A stretch of DNA of 64,000 bases from Nitrospirota bacterium. GTDB taxonomy: Bacteria; Nitrospirota; UBA9217. The stretch lies in assembly GCA_020052615.1 (NCBI GenBank), contig JAGVOT010000128.1:175928-239927 (forward strand). The letters run 5' to 3'. A program made the position numbers and the translations under genes. Under the pieces are notes generated by a model that made no database searches, was not told the origin of the DNA, and saw nothing but the letters and a program-made list of their open reading frames with translations. Shown one piece after another: positions 1-11,483 of the stretch (positions are counted from its first letter, which is position 1; each line of letters begins with the position of its first letter).

Positions 1-9
1 AGCAGCGCG

Positions 10-936
10 ATGCGATCGTTCCCCTGGCAGGATCGGGCGGACGAGGAGCTGGCGAAAGCCGATAGGGAGGGTGTTGCGATCATCACCGCGGTCGATCCGG
101 ACTATCCGGGGCAACTGCTGAACACGCCGGACCCTCCTCTCTTCCTCTATATAAGGGGTACGCTCCTGCCGGAGGATGGAAGCGCGGTCGCCGTGGTCGG
201 CACGCGAACACCGACGCACTATGGGCTTACCGTGACGCACCGCATGGCATACGAGCTCGCGTCGCAGGGGATCACGGTCGTGAGCGGCATGGCGCGGGGG
301 ATCGACACGCAGGCGCACAAGGGCGCGCTCGCCGCAAAGGGCAGGACCATCGCCGTGCTCGGGTGCGGGATCGATACGGCCTACCCACGCGAGAACAAGG
401 GGTTGATGGAAGAGATCGTCCGGTCCGGCGCCGTCGTGACCGAGAACCCCTTCGGCACAAAGCCGGAGAGCGGCTACTTCCCGGCCCGCAACCGGATCAT
501 CAGCGGCATGGCGGCAGCGACGGTGATCATCGAGGCCGCAGAGGACAGCGGGTCACTGATCACCGCCGATTATGCGCTCAAGCAGGGCCGGAAGCTCTTT
601 GCCGTGCCGGGGAACATCAGTTCCCCTGTCAGCCGCGGCACGAACAGCCTCATCAAACAAGGCGCCCTGCTCGTTGGAACAGCCGGGGATGTTCTGAAAG
701 AGCTGCATATATCTAAAGAACGCACGGCACGCGTAACGCTCGATCAGCGGCTGCCACCCCTGACACCCGACGAGGCATTTGTGCTCAAGGCTGTAACGGA
801 CGAGCCGAAACATATCGACGCCATCATGGCGGAAAGCATCGGCGCCCCGGGCAAACTGAGCGGCGTACTGATCACCCTGGAGCTGAAGGGTCTGGTGAAA
901 CAGCTTCCGGGAAAATATTTCGTTCTGCAGGATTGA
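10..936 (+). CDS. dprA: DNA processing protein DprA (probably 5'-truncated by window edge)
   Basis: Rossmann-like DprA motifs VAVVGTRTPTHYG, VSGMARGIDTQAHKGAL, GCGIDTAYPREN, FPARNRIISGM; the N-terminal region appears to be missing. Confidence 0.93.
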   Translation: MRSFPWQDRADEELAKADREGVAIITAVDPDYPGQLLNTPDPPLFLYIRGTLLPEDGSAVAVVGTRTPTHYGLTVTHRMAYELASQGITVVSGMARGIDTQAHKGALAAKGRTIAVLGCGIDTAYPRENKGLMEEIVRSGAVVTENPFGTKPESGYFPARNRIISGMAAATVIIEAAEDSGSLITADYALKQGRKLFAVPGNISSPVSRGTNSLIKQGALLVGTAGDVLKELHISKERTARVTLDQRLPPLTPDEAFVLKAVTDEPKHIDAIMAESIGAPGKLSGVLITLELKGLVKQLPGKYFVLQD

Positions 937-979
937 CCGAGAGATCATGCTTGCATTTTCATAGCGCGCTGATTTAGTA

Positions 980-1091
980 TTGAAGCGCCCTATGGATAGC
1001 TGAGGGAGCTTCGATTCCCAGGGAAACTTGTTATTCTCATCGCTCGCCAACCTCACAGCGAGCCGCGGAGCATGGGCTCGCCCTGGATTCA
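980..1091 (+). repeat. Two-hairpin interspersed repeat, copy 1
   Basis: TTGAAG-[stem]-CTTCGAT...TATTCTCATCGCTCGC...GGGCTCGCCCTGGATTCA; aligns with the reverse complements of 1586-1699 and 48256-48370. Confidence 0.75.
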
Positions 1092-1114
1092 CCATCGATG
1101 TACGGAGGTTTTTT

Positions 1115-1588
1115 TTGAACGAACGGATAATCAACCTGGTCTCGCTCATCGCCGACCAGGTCCAGACGAAGCAGGAACTCTTCAGCAAGGAAGGAAAGAT
1201 CATGGACTCGCTCATGAACAGCGGGTACCGGCTCCATGAGGCGGACGCGGCGCTGACGCTCATGCAGGGCCTGGCGCAGAACGATGATGGCGCGGTCTCG
1301 GCGGATGGTGACTCCCTCGTCGCGGCCGGCATGCGGGCGATGAACACCGAGGAACGGGCCCGGTTCGCCATGGACGCCTTCAGCTTCGTCACCAAGCTCG
1401 CCCATCTGGGGATCATCACGGCGGACCAGCGGGAAGACATCCTGGAAAAGGCGCTGACCCTCCACGCCCGGAAGATCGAGCTTTCCCATGTAAAGACGCT
1501 CATCACGCTGAACCTCTTCGCCGATACCCAGGATGACGAGGACCTGCTCCTGTCCTCCCTGAGCATCAAGGGGACGGCGTGGAACTGA
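1115..1588 (+). CDS. smg: DUF494/Smg family protein
   Basis: TTG start at 1115 behind GGAGG (1104-1108); NERIINLVSLIADQVQTKQELF...; typical neighbour of dprA/topA. The ORF-track start at 1028 would translate the repeat. Confidence 0.75.
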   Translation: MNERIINLVSLIADQVQTKQELFSKEGKIMDSLMNSGYRLHEADAALTLMQGLAQNDDGAVSADGDSLVAAGMRAMNTEERARFAMDAFSFVTKLAHLGIITADQREDILEKALTLHARKIELSHVKTLITLNLFADTQDDEDLLLSSLSIKGTAWN

Positions 1589-1699
1589 ATCCAGGAACGA
1601 GCGCATTCCCCGTAGTTTGTACGGGGTCAGCGAGCGATTAGAATATACCATTACCTTGAGGATCGAAGGTTCCCTGCAGCCTGCTGCAGGGAACTTCAA
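1586..1699 (-). repeat. Two-hairpin interspersed repeat, copy 2
   Basis: Reverse complement TTGAAGTTCCCTGCAGCAGGCTGCAGGGAACCTTCGATCCTCAAGG...CCCCGTACAAACTACGGGG...CGTTCCTGGATTCA; starts at the smg stop codon. Confidence 0.8.
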
Positions 1700-1781
1700 C
1701 ACTGACAGACGGGGCAACGGCGAACAGGCGCCCTGTCCCAGCGTGGAAAGTAATTCCCTGCGGTAAAAAGGTTTGCCCATT

Positions 1782-4076
1782 ATGAAATCACTCGTCATCG
1801 TCGAATCACCCGCCAAGGCCAAGACCATCGGCAAGTACCTGGGCAAGGACTTCACGGTCAAGGCGTCCGTCGGCCACATCATGGACCTGCCCAAGAGCAA
1901 ACTGGGCGTGGACATCGAGAAGAATTTCGAACCCTCATACATCCAGATCAAGGGCAAGGCGAAGGTCGTCAACGAGCTCAAGTCAGCCGCCAAAAAAGCG
2001 GACCGCATCCTGATCGCGACCGACCCGGACCGTGAAGGCGAGGCCATCGCCGCGCATGTGGCCCAGGTCGTTTCCAAGACCGCCAGGACCGAAGAGGTCT
2101 ACCGCGTTCTGTTCAACGAGATCACCAAGAAGGCGATCCTCAAGGCTATCGAACAACCCGGCAAGATCGACACGAACAAGGTGGACGCCCAGCAGGCTCG
2201 CCGCATCCTCGACCGTCTCGTGGGCTACCAGATCAGCCCCATCCTCTGGAAAAAGGTGCGCCGCGGCCTGTCAGCCGGCCGCGTGCAGTCCGTGGCCCTG
2301 CGCATCATCTGCGAGCGCGAGGAGGAGATCAAGGCGTTCATTCCCGAGGAATTCTGGTCGCTCACCGCGCTCCTCGCGGGAAAGCTCCCGCCGCAGTTCG
2401 AGGCCAAGCTGCTGAAAAAGGATGAGGAGAAGCTCCGGGTCAAGAACAACGACGAAGTGCAGGCGATCCTCGCCGGACTCAAGGACGCGGCGTACACCGT
2501 TTCGAAAGTTGAGAAAAAAGAACGCCGCCGCAATCCCGTCCCGCCCTTCACCACGAGCAAACTCCAGCAGGAAGGCGGACGGAAGCTCGGTTTCACCTCC
2601 CGCCGCACCATGGCCGTGGCCCAGGGCCTCTATGAAGGCGTTGACCTCGGCAAGGAAGGCGCCGTCGGCCTCATCACCTACATGCGTACCGACTCGACCC
2701 GCGTGGGCGCCGAGGCCCAGCAGGAGGCCCGGGAGCTGATAGCGGCCAAGTTCGGCAAAGAGTACGTGCCTGCCGAACCACCGGTGTACAAGAGCGCGAA
2801 AAGCGCCCAGGAGGCCCATGAGGCGATTCGCCCCACGGCCGCGATGCGGGAGCCCGACGCCATCAAGCAGTATCTTGAACCCGATCAGTACAAGCTCTAC
2901 AAGCTCATCTGGAACCGCTTCGTGGCCAGCCAGATGAATCCCGCCATAATCGACCAGACCTCGGTCGACATCAAAGCCAGCGCCTATACCTTCCGCGCCT
3001 CCGGCTCGGTCGTGAAGTTCCCGGGATTCATGGCGGTCTATATGGAGGAGCGCTCCGAGGACCAGGCACCGTCGGAGGAAGACAACGGCGAGGCCGTCCT
3101 TCCCCCGCTCAACGAGGGCGATGCGCTCTCGCTCATCAAGCTCGACCCCAAGCAGCACTTCACCCAGCCTCCGCCGCGGTTCTCCGAAGCCCTGCTCGTG
3201 AAGACCCTGGAGGAAAAAGGCATCGGCAGGCCGAGCACCTACGCCGCGATCATCTCGACCATCCAGGACCGCGACTACGTGAACAAGCTGGAGAACAAGT
3301 TCCACCCCACGGAGCTCGGCGTGCTCGTGAACGGACTGCTGGTTCTCCATTTCCCGGACATCCTGAACGTCACGTTCACGGCGAGGATGGAGGAAGAGCT
3401 CGACAAGATCGAGGAAGGCCAGATGCCCTGGGCCCTAGCCGTGAAGGACTTCTACGAGCCTTTCTCCAAGGACCTCGCCGCCGCCATGGCCGAGATGAAG
3501 GACTTCAAGGCCGAACAGACGCCCACCGACATCAACTGCGACAAGTGCGGCAAGCCCATGATCATCAAGTGGGGCAGGAACGGCCAGTTCCTCGCCTGCT
3601 CGGGCTATCCCGACTGCAAGAACACGAAGCCCTTCGTGCGCACCGAGAACGGCGGCGTCGAAGCGGCCCCCGAAGAGACCACCAGCGAACTCTGTCCCAA
3701 GTGCGGCTCCGGCATGGTGGTCAAGCGGGGACGGTTCGGCAAGTTCCTCGCCTGTTCCCGCTACCCGGAGTGCAACCACACCCAGGGGATGTCCACCGGG
3801 GTGCTCTGCCCCGAGGATGGGGGAATGATCGTGGAGCGCCGGTCCCGCTTCGGCAAAATGTTCTACTCCTGCGCAAACTACCCCAACTGCAAGTTCGCCG
3901 TCTGGTATAAACCCGTGCCCCGCCCCTGCCCGCAGTGCGGCGCCCCCTTCCTCACGGAGAAGTACTCCAAGAAGACCGGCCCTTACATCGCCTGCTACAA
4001 GAAGGAATGCGGCTACAAGGAGGGGCCGGCTCCCGATGCGGATGCACCGGTGCCGCCAAAAGAACCGGCGGAATAG
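1782..4076 (+). CDS. topA: DNA topoisomerase I with C-terminal zinc-ribbon repeats
   Basis: MKSLVIVESPAKAKTIGKYLG, TDPDREGEAIAAH, YMRTDSTR, multiple CxxC..GxxxxCxxyP zinc fingers. Confidence 0.97.
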   Translation: MKSLVIVESPAKAKTIGKYLGKDFTVKASVGHIMDLPKSKLGVDIEKNFEPSYIQIKGKAKVVNELKSAAKKADRILIATDPDREGEAIAAHVAQVVSKTARTEEVYRVLFNEITKKAILKAIEQPGKIDTNKVDAQQARRILDRLVGYQISPILWKKVRRGLSAGRVQSVALRIICEREEEIKAFIPEEFWSLTALLAGKLPPQFEAKLLKKDEEKLRVKNNDEVQAILAGLKDAAYTVSKVEKKERRRNPVPPFTTSKLQQEGGRKLGFTSRRTMAVAQGLYEGVDLGKEGAVGLITYMRTDSTRVGAEAQQEARELIAAKFGKEYVPAEPPVYKSAKSAQEAHEAIRPTAAMREPDAIKQYLEPDQYKLYKLIWNRFVASQMNPAIIDQTSVDIKASAYTFRASGSVVKFPGFMAVYMEERSEDQAPSEEDNGEAVLPPLNEGDALSLIKLDPKQHFTQPPPRFSEALLVKTLEEKGIGRPSTYAAIISTIQDRDYVNKLENKFHPTELGVLVNGLLVLHFPDILNVTFTARMEEELDKIEEGQMPWALAVKDFYEPFSKDLAAAMAEMKDFKAEQTPTDINCDKCGKPMIIKWGRNGQFLACSGYPDCKNTKPFVRTENGGVEAAPEETTSELCPKCGSGMVVKRGRFGKFLACSRYPECNHTQGMSTGVLCPEDGGMIVERRSRFGKMFYSCANYPNCKFAVWYKPVPRPCPQCGAPFLTEKYSKKTGPYIACYKKECGYKEGPAPDADAPVPPKEPAE

Positions 4077-4204
4077 AGCCTGCGCCGGGAGAGGACCTCG
4101 TTCACCCGCGGCCGGCCATCCCGGCACAATTCATCCTTGTCTTTCTGATGGCTTGATGCTATCCTGAACTCCTGTGGTTCGATGCAGTTCATGCCAGGGG
4201 GAAT

Positions 4205-5080
4205 ATGGGTCCGCGCATTGCACTCCCAAGACCTGATAGCGCAACGGCCGGTCATCGCTGCTCCTTCGTCGCCGTTCCTCTCCTTCTCCTCTCGTTCCTG
4301 CTCTTCTCCCCCAGTGGATCTGACGCGGCGGACACGCTCACCGCAAGCGGCTGTTCCGTCAGCAATGTGGGGTATCTGACGGACCTCGCGAAAGAATACG
4401 AGCGGCGTACGGGGATCAAAGTGCTCGTGCGGGGCGGCGGCAGCGCCGTCGGGATCGAGGACCTGCGAAGCGGAAGGGTCGATTTCGCGGCGGCATGCCG
4501 GTCAAGGTCGTCTGGTGACCCCGGAGACGTCACCTTTATCCAGGTCGCCTGGGACGCCCTCGTCTTCATTGTCCATCCTTCGAATCCTCTCACCTCCCTG
4601 TCGATTGACAATGTACGCGAGATCTATGCGGGCAGGACCACGAACTGGAAGCAGGTAAAAGGACCCGACTTGCCGATCAAGGTCTTCATCTCCCGTTCCA
4701 GGCAAGGACTGTCCGGCGTCGAGGCATCGACCAATGCTATGGTCCTGAAGGGCAGGGAGCCCGTGGAAACGCCGAACACGCTCTTTCTGGCGTCAACAGG
4801 GATCGTCGAGCAGATGGTGGAAATGACGCCCGAGGGATTCGCCACGACGGGGATTACGAGCGCGCGAAAACGCAGGGTTAAAATGCTGAAGATCGACGGG
4901 ATCTCGCCGACCGTGGGAACCATAGTCCGGAAACGCTATCCCCTGAAGCGCCCGCTCTACATTCTCCTTCCGAAACCTCCAAAACCCGCGGCAAGACAGT
5001 TCGTCGACTTCGTGCTGAGCAGGGACGGCCAGCAGTATCTCCGTTCGCTGAATGTCGTGTCGCTCCTTGACGTCAAATGA
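4205..5080 (+). CDS. PstS-like phosphate/oxyanion ABC substrate-binding protein
   Basis: Signal peptide, then SGCSVSNVGYLTDLAKEYERRTGIKVLVRGGGSAVGIEDLRSG...VREIYAGRTTNWKQVKG. Confidence 0.8.
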   Translation: MGPRIALPRPDSATAGHRCSFVAVPLLLLSFLLFSPSGSDAADTLTASGCSVSNVGYLTDLAKEYERRTGIKVLVRGGGSAVGIEDLRSGRVDFAAACRSRSSGDPGDVTFIQVAWDALVFIVHPSNPLTSLSIDNVREIYAGRTTNWKQVKGPDLPIKVFISRSRQGLSGVEASTNAMVLKGREPVETPNTLFLASTGIVEQMVEMTPEGFATTGITSARKRRVKMLKIDGISPTVGTIVRKRYPLKRPLYILLPKPPKPAARQFVDFVLSRDGQQYLRSLNVVSLLDVK

Positions 5081-7287
5081 AGCTATCCCTTCGCGCAAAG
5101 GTGTCCCTGGCCATCACGCTGATCATCATCGTGATCAGCGGGGTCAGCACCTATCTCTTCACCAGGGCCCACAGCAGCAGCAAGGAAAAGGGCCTGATCC
5201 AGAGGGGTGCAGCGCTCTCCTATGCCCTCTCCGAGGCGGCGACCGAGGGGCTGCTCAAGGAAGACCTCAATCTCATCAAAAAGACGTCGTCCCTCATCCA
5301 CGCCGATGACATCACGCTGGTCCAGGTCTATTCGAACATCTGGAACATCGTCGACGCTTATCCCTTCGACCAGCTCAGGAACCCTCCCCATCCTGATGCC
5401 CTGGAGCACTTTCAGAACTCCTCCGCTCCGTTCAATATCGAGTCGCGGGATGGTTACGACTTCTACACCTCCATTGATTTCCAGGCTTTCGAGGACGCGC
5501 CGAACATCACCATCGGTTACGTGAGGCTGATCCTGTCGAATCATACCATCAAACAGGAGATCCGTGGGGCTGTTGCGGTCAATATCCTGGTCTCCGCGGT
5601 TATCACTCTGATCGCGATCCTCGCGATCAATATTCTCATCGGCCGGCTTGTCGTAAAGCCGGTTATGACCCTCCACCGTTCCGTAGCCGATTTCAAGAAT
5701 GGGATTCTGGAGGGGGAGGCAGTGCCTCCCCCTCACGCCGCAGCCGAACTGAAGGACCTCTCACGGGAATTCAACCTCCTTTTCAAGACGCTTAAAGACA
5801 GGGAAAAACAGCTCATTGAGTCAGGCCGGAGGATCCACTCTCTCTTCGAACGGGTAGAGCACGGCATCTTCCGTCTCGACCGGAATGGTGCGATCATCGA
5901 AGCGAACGATCGTTTCCGGTCCCTCTTCGGAGAGGCAAAGGAATTGTGCGAGGTCCTCCCGCACGACAATAGCTCCGCAGACTGTCTCATAAGGGCCGCT
6001 CAGGAGAACGATCTGCACCAGGATTGCAGAGCCGCCGCCCGGAATGGGAATGAGATCATGGTGTCGCTCTCGCTCTATCCGGAAAAAAACGCGGCAGGAA
6101 CGGTCGTTGGGTTCGACGGATATATCATCGATATCACCGAAAAGAAGCGGCTTGAAGAACGGCTCGTCCGGGCGCAGAAGATGGAGGCGATCGGCACACT
6201 CGCAGGCGGCATGGCCCACGACTTCAACAACCTCCTGACGGCCATTCTCGGATACTCGTCGATCCTGCTCAGAACCCTCAAGGAGCATGACCCCTTCTTC
6301 AAACCCGTTTCCATCATCCATGAGGCGGCACTGCGCGGCGCCGAACTGGGAAGAAAGATCCTCTCGGTCACGCGAAAGGAACAACGGGAGATAAAACCGG
6401 TCGATCTGAACAATGTCGTGCGCTCCGCCCTCGAATTGCTCCACCAGAGCCTGCCCAAGAACATCGAGATCATTACGCACCTCGCCGACGGCCTTCCGTT
6501 GACCCAGGCCGATCCGTCCCAGTTGCAGCAGGTGATCATCAATCTCGCCGTCAATGCGCGCGACGCCATGCCCGGCGGGGGAAAGCTGACCATTGAGACA
6601 TCGCTGTCCGGGGCGGACAGGAACGGCGGGACGTCTGCCAACGCCCGGACAGGCGGAATGATAAAGCTTTCCGTCGCGGACAACGGCGCGGGGATCGATG
6701 CGGAAACACAAGCGAGGATATTCGATCCGTTCTTTACGACCAAGGAGGTCGGCAAAGGCACCGGTCTCGGGCTATATATCGTCCATTCCATCGTCCACAA
6801 CCATGGCGGGCACATCAACATCTACAGCGAACCGGCGCGCGGGACGCAGTTCACCATACACCTGCCGGTCATCGCCCCCGATGCGGCGACGGTATTTCCC
6901 GAGGTCGCCGAGGTAACCGGCTCCGGGACCATTCTGGTCATCGATGACGAACCCCATATCCGGGAGATGTGCCGGGACATGCTGGGGGCCCTCGGCTATA
7001 GGGTCCTGCTGGCCGAGGACGGCATGACAGGGATCCAGACCTACCGTAATGACCATCGGGATATCGACCTGGTCATCCTGGACATGATCATGCCCAAAAT
7101 GGGCGGCCCCCAAGTGTTCGCGGCGCTCAAGACCATTGACCCTGCGGTAAAGGTCCTGCTCTATTCCGGATACAGCAGCAACCATGTCGGCATCGATGAG
7201 CTGCTGCGGCGCGGAGTTGTCGGATTTATCCAGAAGCCGTTCTCTGCCGAGGACATCAGCATTGCCATCAAGAAGGCGCTGTCCTGA
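5077..7287 (+). CDS. Hybrid sensor histidine kinase (TM-HAMP-PAS-HisKA-HATPase-REC)
   Basis: [20 protein letters not shown]-box, [29 protein letters not shown]-terminal receiver [18 protein letters not shown] overlap with the upstream gene. Confidence 0.92.
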   Translation: MKLSLRAKVSLAITLIIIVISGVSTYLFTRAHSSSKEKGLIQRGAALSYALSEAATEGLLKEDLNLIKKTSSLIHADDITLVQVYSNIWNIVDAYPFDQLRNPPHPDALEHFQNSSAPFNIESRDGYDFYTSIDFQAFEDAPNITIGYVRLILSNHTIKQEIRGAVAVNILVSAVITLIAILAINILIGRLVVKPVMTLHRSVADFKNGILEGEAVPPPHAAAELKDLSREFNLLFKTLKDREKQLIESGRRIHSLFERVEHGIFRLDRNGAIIEANDRFRSLFGEAKELCEVLPHDNSSADCLIRAAQENDLHQDCRAAARNGNEIMVSLSLYPEKNAAGTVVGFDGYIIDITEKKRLEERLVRAQKMEAIGTLAGGMAHDFNNLLTAILGYSSILLRTLKEHDPFFKPVSIIHEAALRGAELGRKILSVTRKEQREIKPVDLNNVVRSALELLHQSLPKNIEIITHLADGLPLTQADPSQLQQVIINLAVNARDAMPGGGKLTIETSLSGADRNGGTSANARTGGMIKLSVADNGAGIDAETQARIFDPFFTTKEVGKGTGLGLYIVHSIVHNHGGHINIYSEPARGTQFTIHLPVIAPDAATVFPEVAEVTGSGTILVIDDEPHIREMCRDMLGALGYRVLLAEDGMTGIQTYRNDHRDIDLVILDMIMPKMGGPQVFAALKTIDPAVKVLLYSGYSSNHVGIDELLRRGVVGFIQKPFSAEDISIAIKKALS

Positions 7288-7336
7288 AAAAGACCTTTCC
7301 CTTGCAAAATAGCACCTCCTGCGCTACAGTATCGAC

Positions 7337-8212
7337 ATGCGAAAGCACATCGCCGGCTTTCTGCTCCATCTCCGGAACGAAAAGAACGTCTCCCTTCACA
7401 CCGAACGCAGCTACCGCTCCGATCTGGAGCAGCTGGCCGAATTCCTCGGTGACCGCGACGCCGCAGGCATCGACCACCAGGACCTGCGGCAATTCCTCGG
7501 CCACCTCATCTCCCGGAAGGTAAAACGATCCTCCCTCGCCCGCAAGCTCTCGGCGACCCGCGCGTACTTCAAGTACCTGGACCGCGAGGGTGTCGTGCAG
7601 GGCAATCCTGCGCGTCTTATTGCAACGCCCAAACAGGACAAGCGGCTGCCTTCGGTCCTCACCGTCGATGACGCCCAGCGGCTGATGGATGCTCCACAGG
7701 GTGATGCGGTCGATGACCTGAGGGACCACGCCGTGCTCGAGACGCTCTACTCCACCGGCATCCGCGCCAGCGAGCTGGTGGGGATGAATTTCGAGGACAT
7801 CAACCGGAGCGACCATCTCATCCGCATCAGGGGCAAAGGACGCAGGGAGCGGATCGTGCCGGTTGGTAGCAAGGCGCTCGATGCCATCGAGGCCTACGCA
7901 TCACGGAAGAACGACAAGAACAAAGGCGCGTCGGTCTTCACCGGCCCTTCAGGAAAACGCTTGACAGTCCGAACGGTTCAGCGTATTTTAGGTAACTATC
8001 GGAAAAAGCTGGGTCTTTCGCAAAAGGCCAGTCCCCATACCCTTCGCCACAGCTTTGCGACGCACCTGCTGGAATCGGGCGCTGACCTCCGGGCGATCCA
8101 GGAGCTCCTCGGACATGCCAGCCTGTCCACGACCCAGCGGTACACGCATGTGAACCTCGACTCCCTTATGGAGACCTACGACAAAGCGCACCCGAGGGCG
8201 AAGAAGAAATAG
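7337..8212 (+). CDS. xerC: Tyrosine recombinase XerC
   Basis: [50 protein letters not shown]. Confidence 0.93.
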   Translation: MRKHIAGFLLHLRNEKNVSLHTERSYRSDLEQLAEFLGDRDAAGIDHQDLRQFLGHLISRKVKRSSLARKLSATRAYFKYLDREGVVQGNPARLIATPKQDKRLPSVLTVDDAQRLMDAPQGDAVDDLRDHAVLETLYSTGIRASELVGMNFEDINRSDHLIRIRGKGRRERIVPVGSKALDAIEAYASRKNDKNKGASVFTGPSGKRLTVRTVQRILGNYRKKLGLSQKASPHTLRHSFATHLLESGADLRAIQELLGHASLSTTQRYTHVNLDSLMETYDKAHPRAKKK

Positions 8213-8317
8213 CGGATAGAGTACGGACGGCAGGCAATCAGACAGCAGGCGATGGCCTTTGATCCGGTCGTACTCTGACGGTCTGATGTCTGTTGTCTGG
8301 TTATTTTGGGAGTCCTT

Positions 8318-8860
8318 ATGGATGACATGAATGCGATGCACGCGACCACGATCCTCTCGGTCAGACGGAACGGCAAGACCGCCATCGCCGGCGATGGGCA
8401 GGTCACCGTCGGGAACACCGTCATGAAGAGCAACGCCAAAAAAGTGCGCAAGATGTACAACGACAAGGTCCTTGCGGGCTTCGCCGGAGCCACTGCCGAC
8501 GCCTTCACCCTCTTCGAGAAGTTCGAAGCGAAGCTGGAACAGTACCACGGGAACCTTACGCGCGCGGCCGTGGAACTGGCCAAGGACTGGCGGACCGACA
8601 AGGTCCTCCGCCGGCTCGAGGCTTTGATGATCGTCGCCGATGCCGAGCGTTCCTTCGTTCTTTCGGGGAACGGCGACGTCATCGAACCCGAGGACGGCAT
8701 CGCCGCCATCGGTTCCGGCGGCCCGTACGCCCTTGCAGCCGCGCGGGCCCTCGTGGAGCATACGGACCTCGGCTCGCGAAAGATCGTGGAATCGTCCATG
8801 CAGATCGCCGGAGCCATCTGCATCTATACGAACAAGGAGATCACGGTAGAAGAACTGTGA
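8318..8860 (+). CDS. hslV: ATP-dependent protease subunit HslV
   Basis: [37 protein letters not shown]. Confidence 0.97.
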   Translation: MDDMNAMHATTILSVRRNGKTAIAGDGQVTVGNTVMKSNAKKVRKMYNDKVLAGFAGATADAFTLFEKFEAKLEQYHGNLTRAAVELAKDWRTDKVLRRLEALMIVADAERSFVLSGNGDVIEPEDGIAAIGSGGPYALAAARALVEHTDLGSRKIVESSMQIAGAICIYTNKEITVEEL

Positions 8861-8974
8861 ATCAGACCACAGACAGCAGACATGCAGATGACAGACCGAA
8901 ACAGCATCAGGACTGTTTGTTCCCGCTCTTGTCTGAATGTCTGATCGTCTGTCGTCTGTAAGCTGGTATTCCTT

Positions 8975-10324
8975 ATGAAAAACACCTTGACGCCCCGCGA
9001 GATCGTCGCGGAACTGGACAACTTCATCATCGGCCAGAACAAGGCGAAGCGCGCCGTGGCCATCGCGCTCCGGAACCGCTGGCGGCGCCAGCGACTTCCC
9101 GGGGACCTGCGAGACGAGGTGATGCCGAAGAACATCATCATGATCGGCCCTACCGGCGTGGGCAAGACCGAGATCGCCCGGCGTCTCGCCCGGCTCGTCA
9201 ACGCCCCGTTCCTCAAGATCGAGGCGTCGAAATTCACGGAAGTGGGCTACGTCGGACGCGACGTGGATTCCATCGTCCGGGACCTCACCGAGATCGGCAT
9301 CAATATGGTGAAGAGCGAGGTGTCCGACCAGGTGCAGGATAAGGCCGCGGCCCTGGCCGAGGAGCGGCTTCTCGACCTGCTCCTGCCCCCGCTCCGGTCC
9401 ACAAATATCGAAGGTACAAACGAGGAGCAGGAAAAGCAGCAGGAACAGCACTCGACGACCCGCGAGAAGCTACGCCAGCAGCTTCGGGCCGGCAAGCTCG
9501 ACGACCGGATGCTGGAGCTCGACGCCAAGGAAAAGGTGATGCCCTTCGGCATCATCTCGAACGTGGGCATGGAAGAGATCGAGATGAACCTGAAGGAGAT
9601 GCTCGGCGGCCTGCTTCCCGAGAAGACCAAGAAGCGGAAGTTCAAGGTCCCCGAGGCGCTCCGCTTCCTCGTTCAGGAAGAAGCTGCCAAGCTCATCGAT
9701 ATGGACAAGGTCATCCGCGAGGCGCTCCAGCGCGTCGAACAATCGGGCATCGTATTCCTCGACGAGATCGACAAGATCGCCGGACGCGAGACCCACGGTC
9801 CCGATGTCTCCCGGCAAGGCGTGCAGCGCGACCTCCTGCCCATCGTGGAGGGATCCACGATCACGACCAAATACGGCCCGGTGAAGACCGACCACGTGCT
9901 GTTCATCGCCGCGGGTGCGTTCCACATGTCCAAGCCCTCGGACCTCATTCCCGAACTCCAGGGACGCTTCCCCATCCGGGTCGAGCTCGACGCCCTGGGG
10001 AAAGACGAGTTCGTGCGCATCCTGACGGAACCGCAGAACGCACTGATCAAACAGCAGGTGGCGCTCCTGGCGACGGAAGAGATCACGCTTCACTTTGCCA
10101 AGGACTCCATCGAGGAGATCGCCGCGACGGCAGCGAGCGTGAACGAACGCACCGAGAACATCGGTGCGAGGCGGCTCCACACCATCATCGAAAAGCTGCT
10201 CGATGAGATATCGTTCGATGCGCCGGAGAAGAAAGGCGAAAAGATCACGATCGACGCGAAGTACGTCCGGGACCGGCTTGCGGACATAGCAAAGAGCGAG
10301 GATCTGAGTCGCTACATTTTATAA
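8975..10324 (+). CDS. hslU: ATP-dependent protease ATPase subunit HslU
   Basis: [35 protein letters not shown], Walker [22 protein letters not shown]. Confidence 0.98.
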   Translation: MKNTLTPREIVAELDNFIIGQNKAKRAVAIALRNRWRRQRLPGDLRDEVMPKNIIMIGPTGVGKTEIARRLARLVNAPFLKIEASKFTEVGYVGRDVDSIVRDLTEIGINMVKSEVSDQVQDKAAALAEERLLDLLLPPLRSTNIEGTNEEQEKQQEQHSTTREKLRQQLRAGKLDDRMLELDAKEKVMPFGIISNVGMEEIEMNLKEMLGGLLPEKTKKRKFKVPEALRFLVQEEAAKLIDMDKVIREALQRVEQSGIVFLDEIDKIAGRETHGPDVSRQGVQRDLLPIVEGSTITTKYGPVKTDHVLFIAAGAFHMSKPSDLIPELQGRFPIRVELDALGKDEFVRILTEPQNALIKQQVALLATEEITLHFAKDSIEEIAATAASVNERTENIGARRLHTIIEKLLDEISFDAPEKKGEKITIDAKYVRDRLADIAKSEDLSRYIL

Positions 10325-10328
10325 ATAA

Positions 10329-11357
<1,029 letters not shown>

Positions 11358-11411
11358 CGTATCCCGCCGTTCCGATCATCGTGCAATGCTGCGAAGGGAA
11401 GAAGACACAAA

Positions 11412-11449
11412 AAAGAGCCCCGGATCTCTCCGGGGCTCTTTGATTTTTC
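11412..11449. terminator. Bidirectional rho-independent terminator (argB / convergent cytochrome operon)
   Basis: AAAGAGCCCCGGA-TCTC-TCCGGGGCTCTTT with A/T tracts on both sides. Confidence 0.9.
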
Positions 11450-11483
11450 AGGGATTCACTGTTCTTTTATGGCGAATATGGCG

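Noticed and set aside
1009-1020. GCTTCGATTCCC resembling a tRNA T-arm
   Set aside because: It is the conserved core of the two-hairpin repeat; no acceptor or anticodon stems.
553-1569. 338-aa and similar antisense ORFs over dprA/smg/topA
   Set aside because: Antisense to well-supported genes; low-complexity Arg/Ser/Leu-rich translations typical of GC-rich shadow ORFs.
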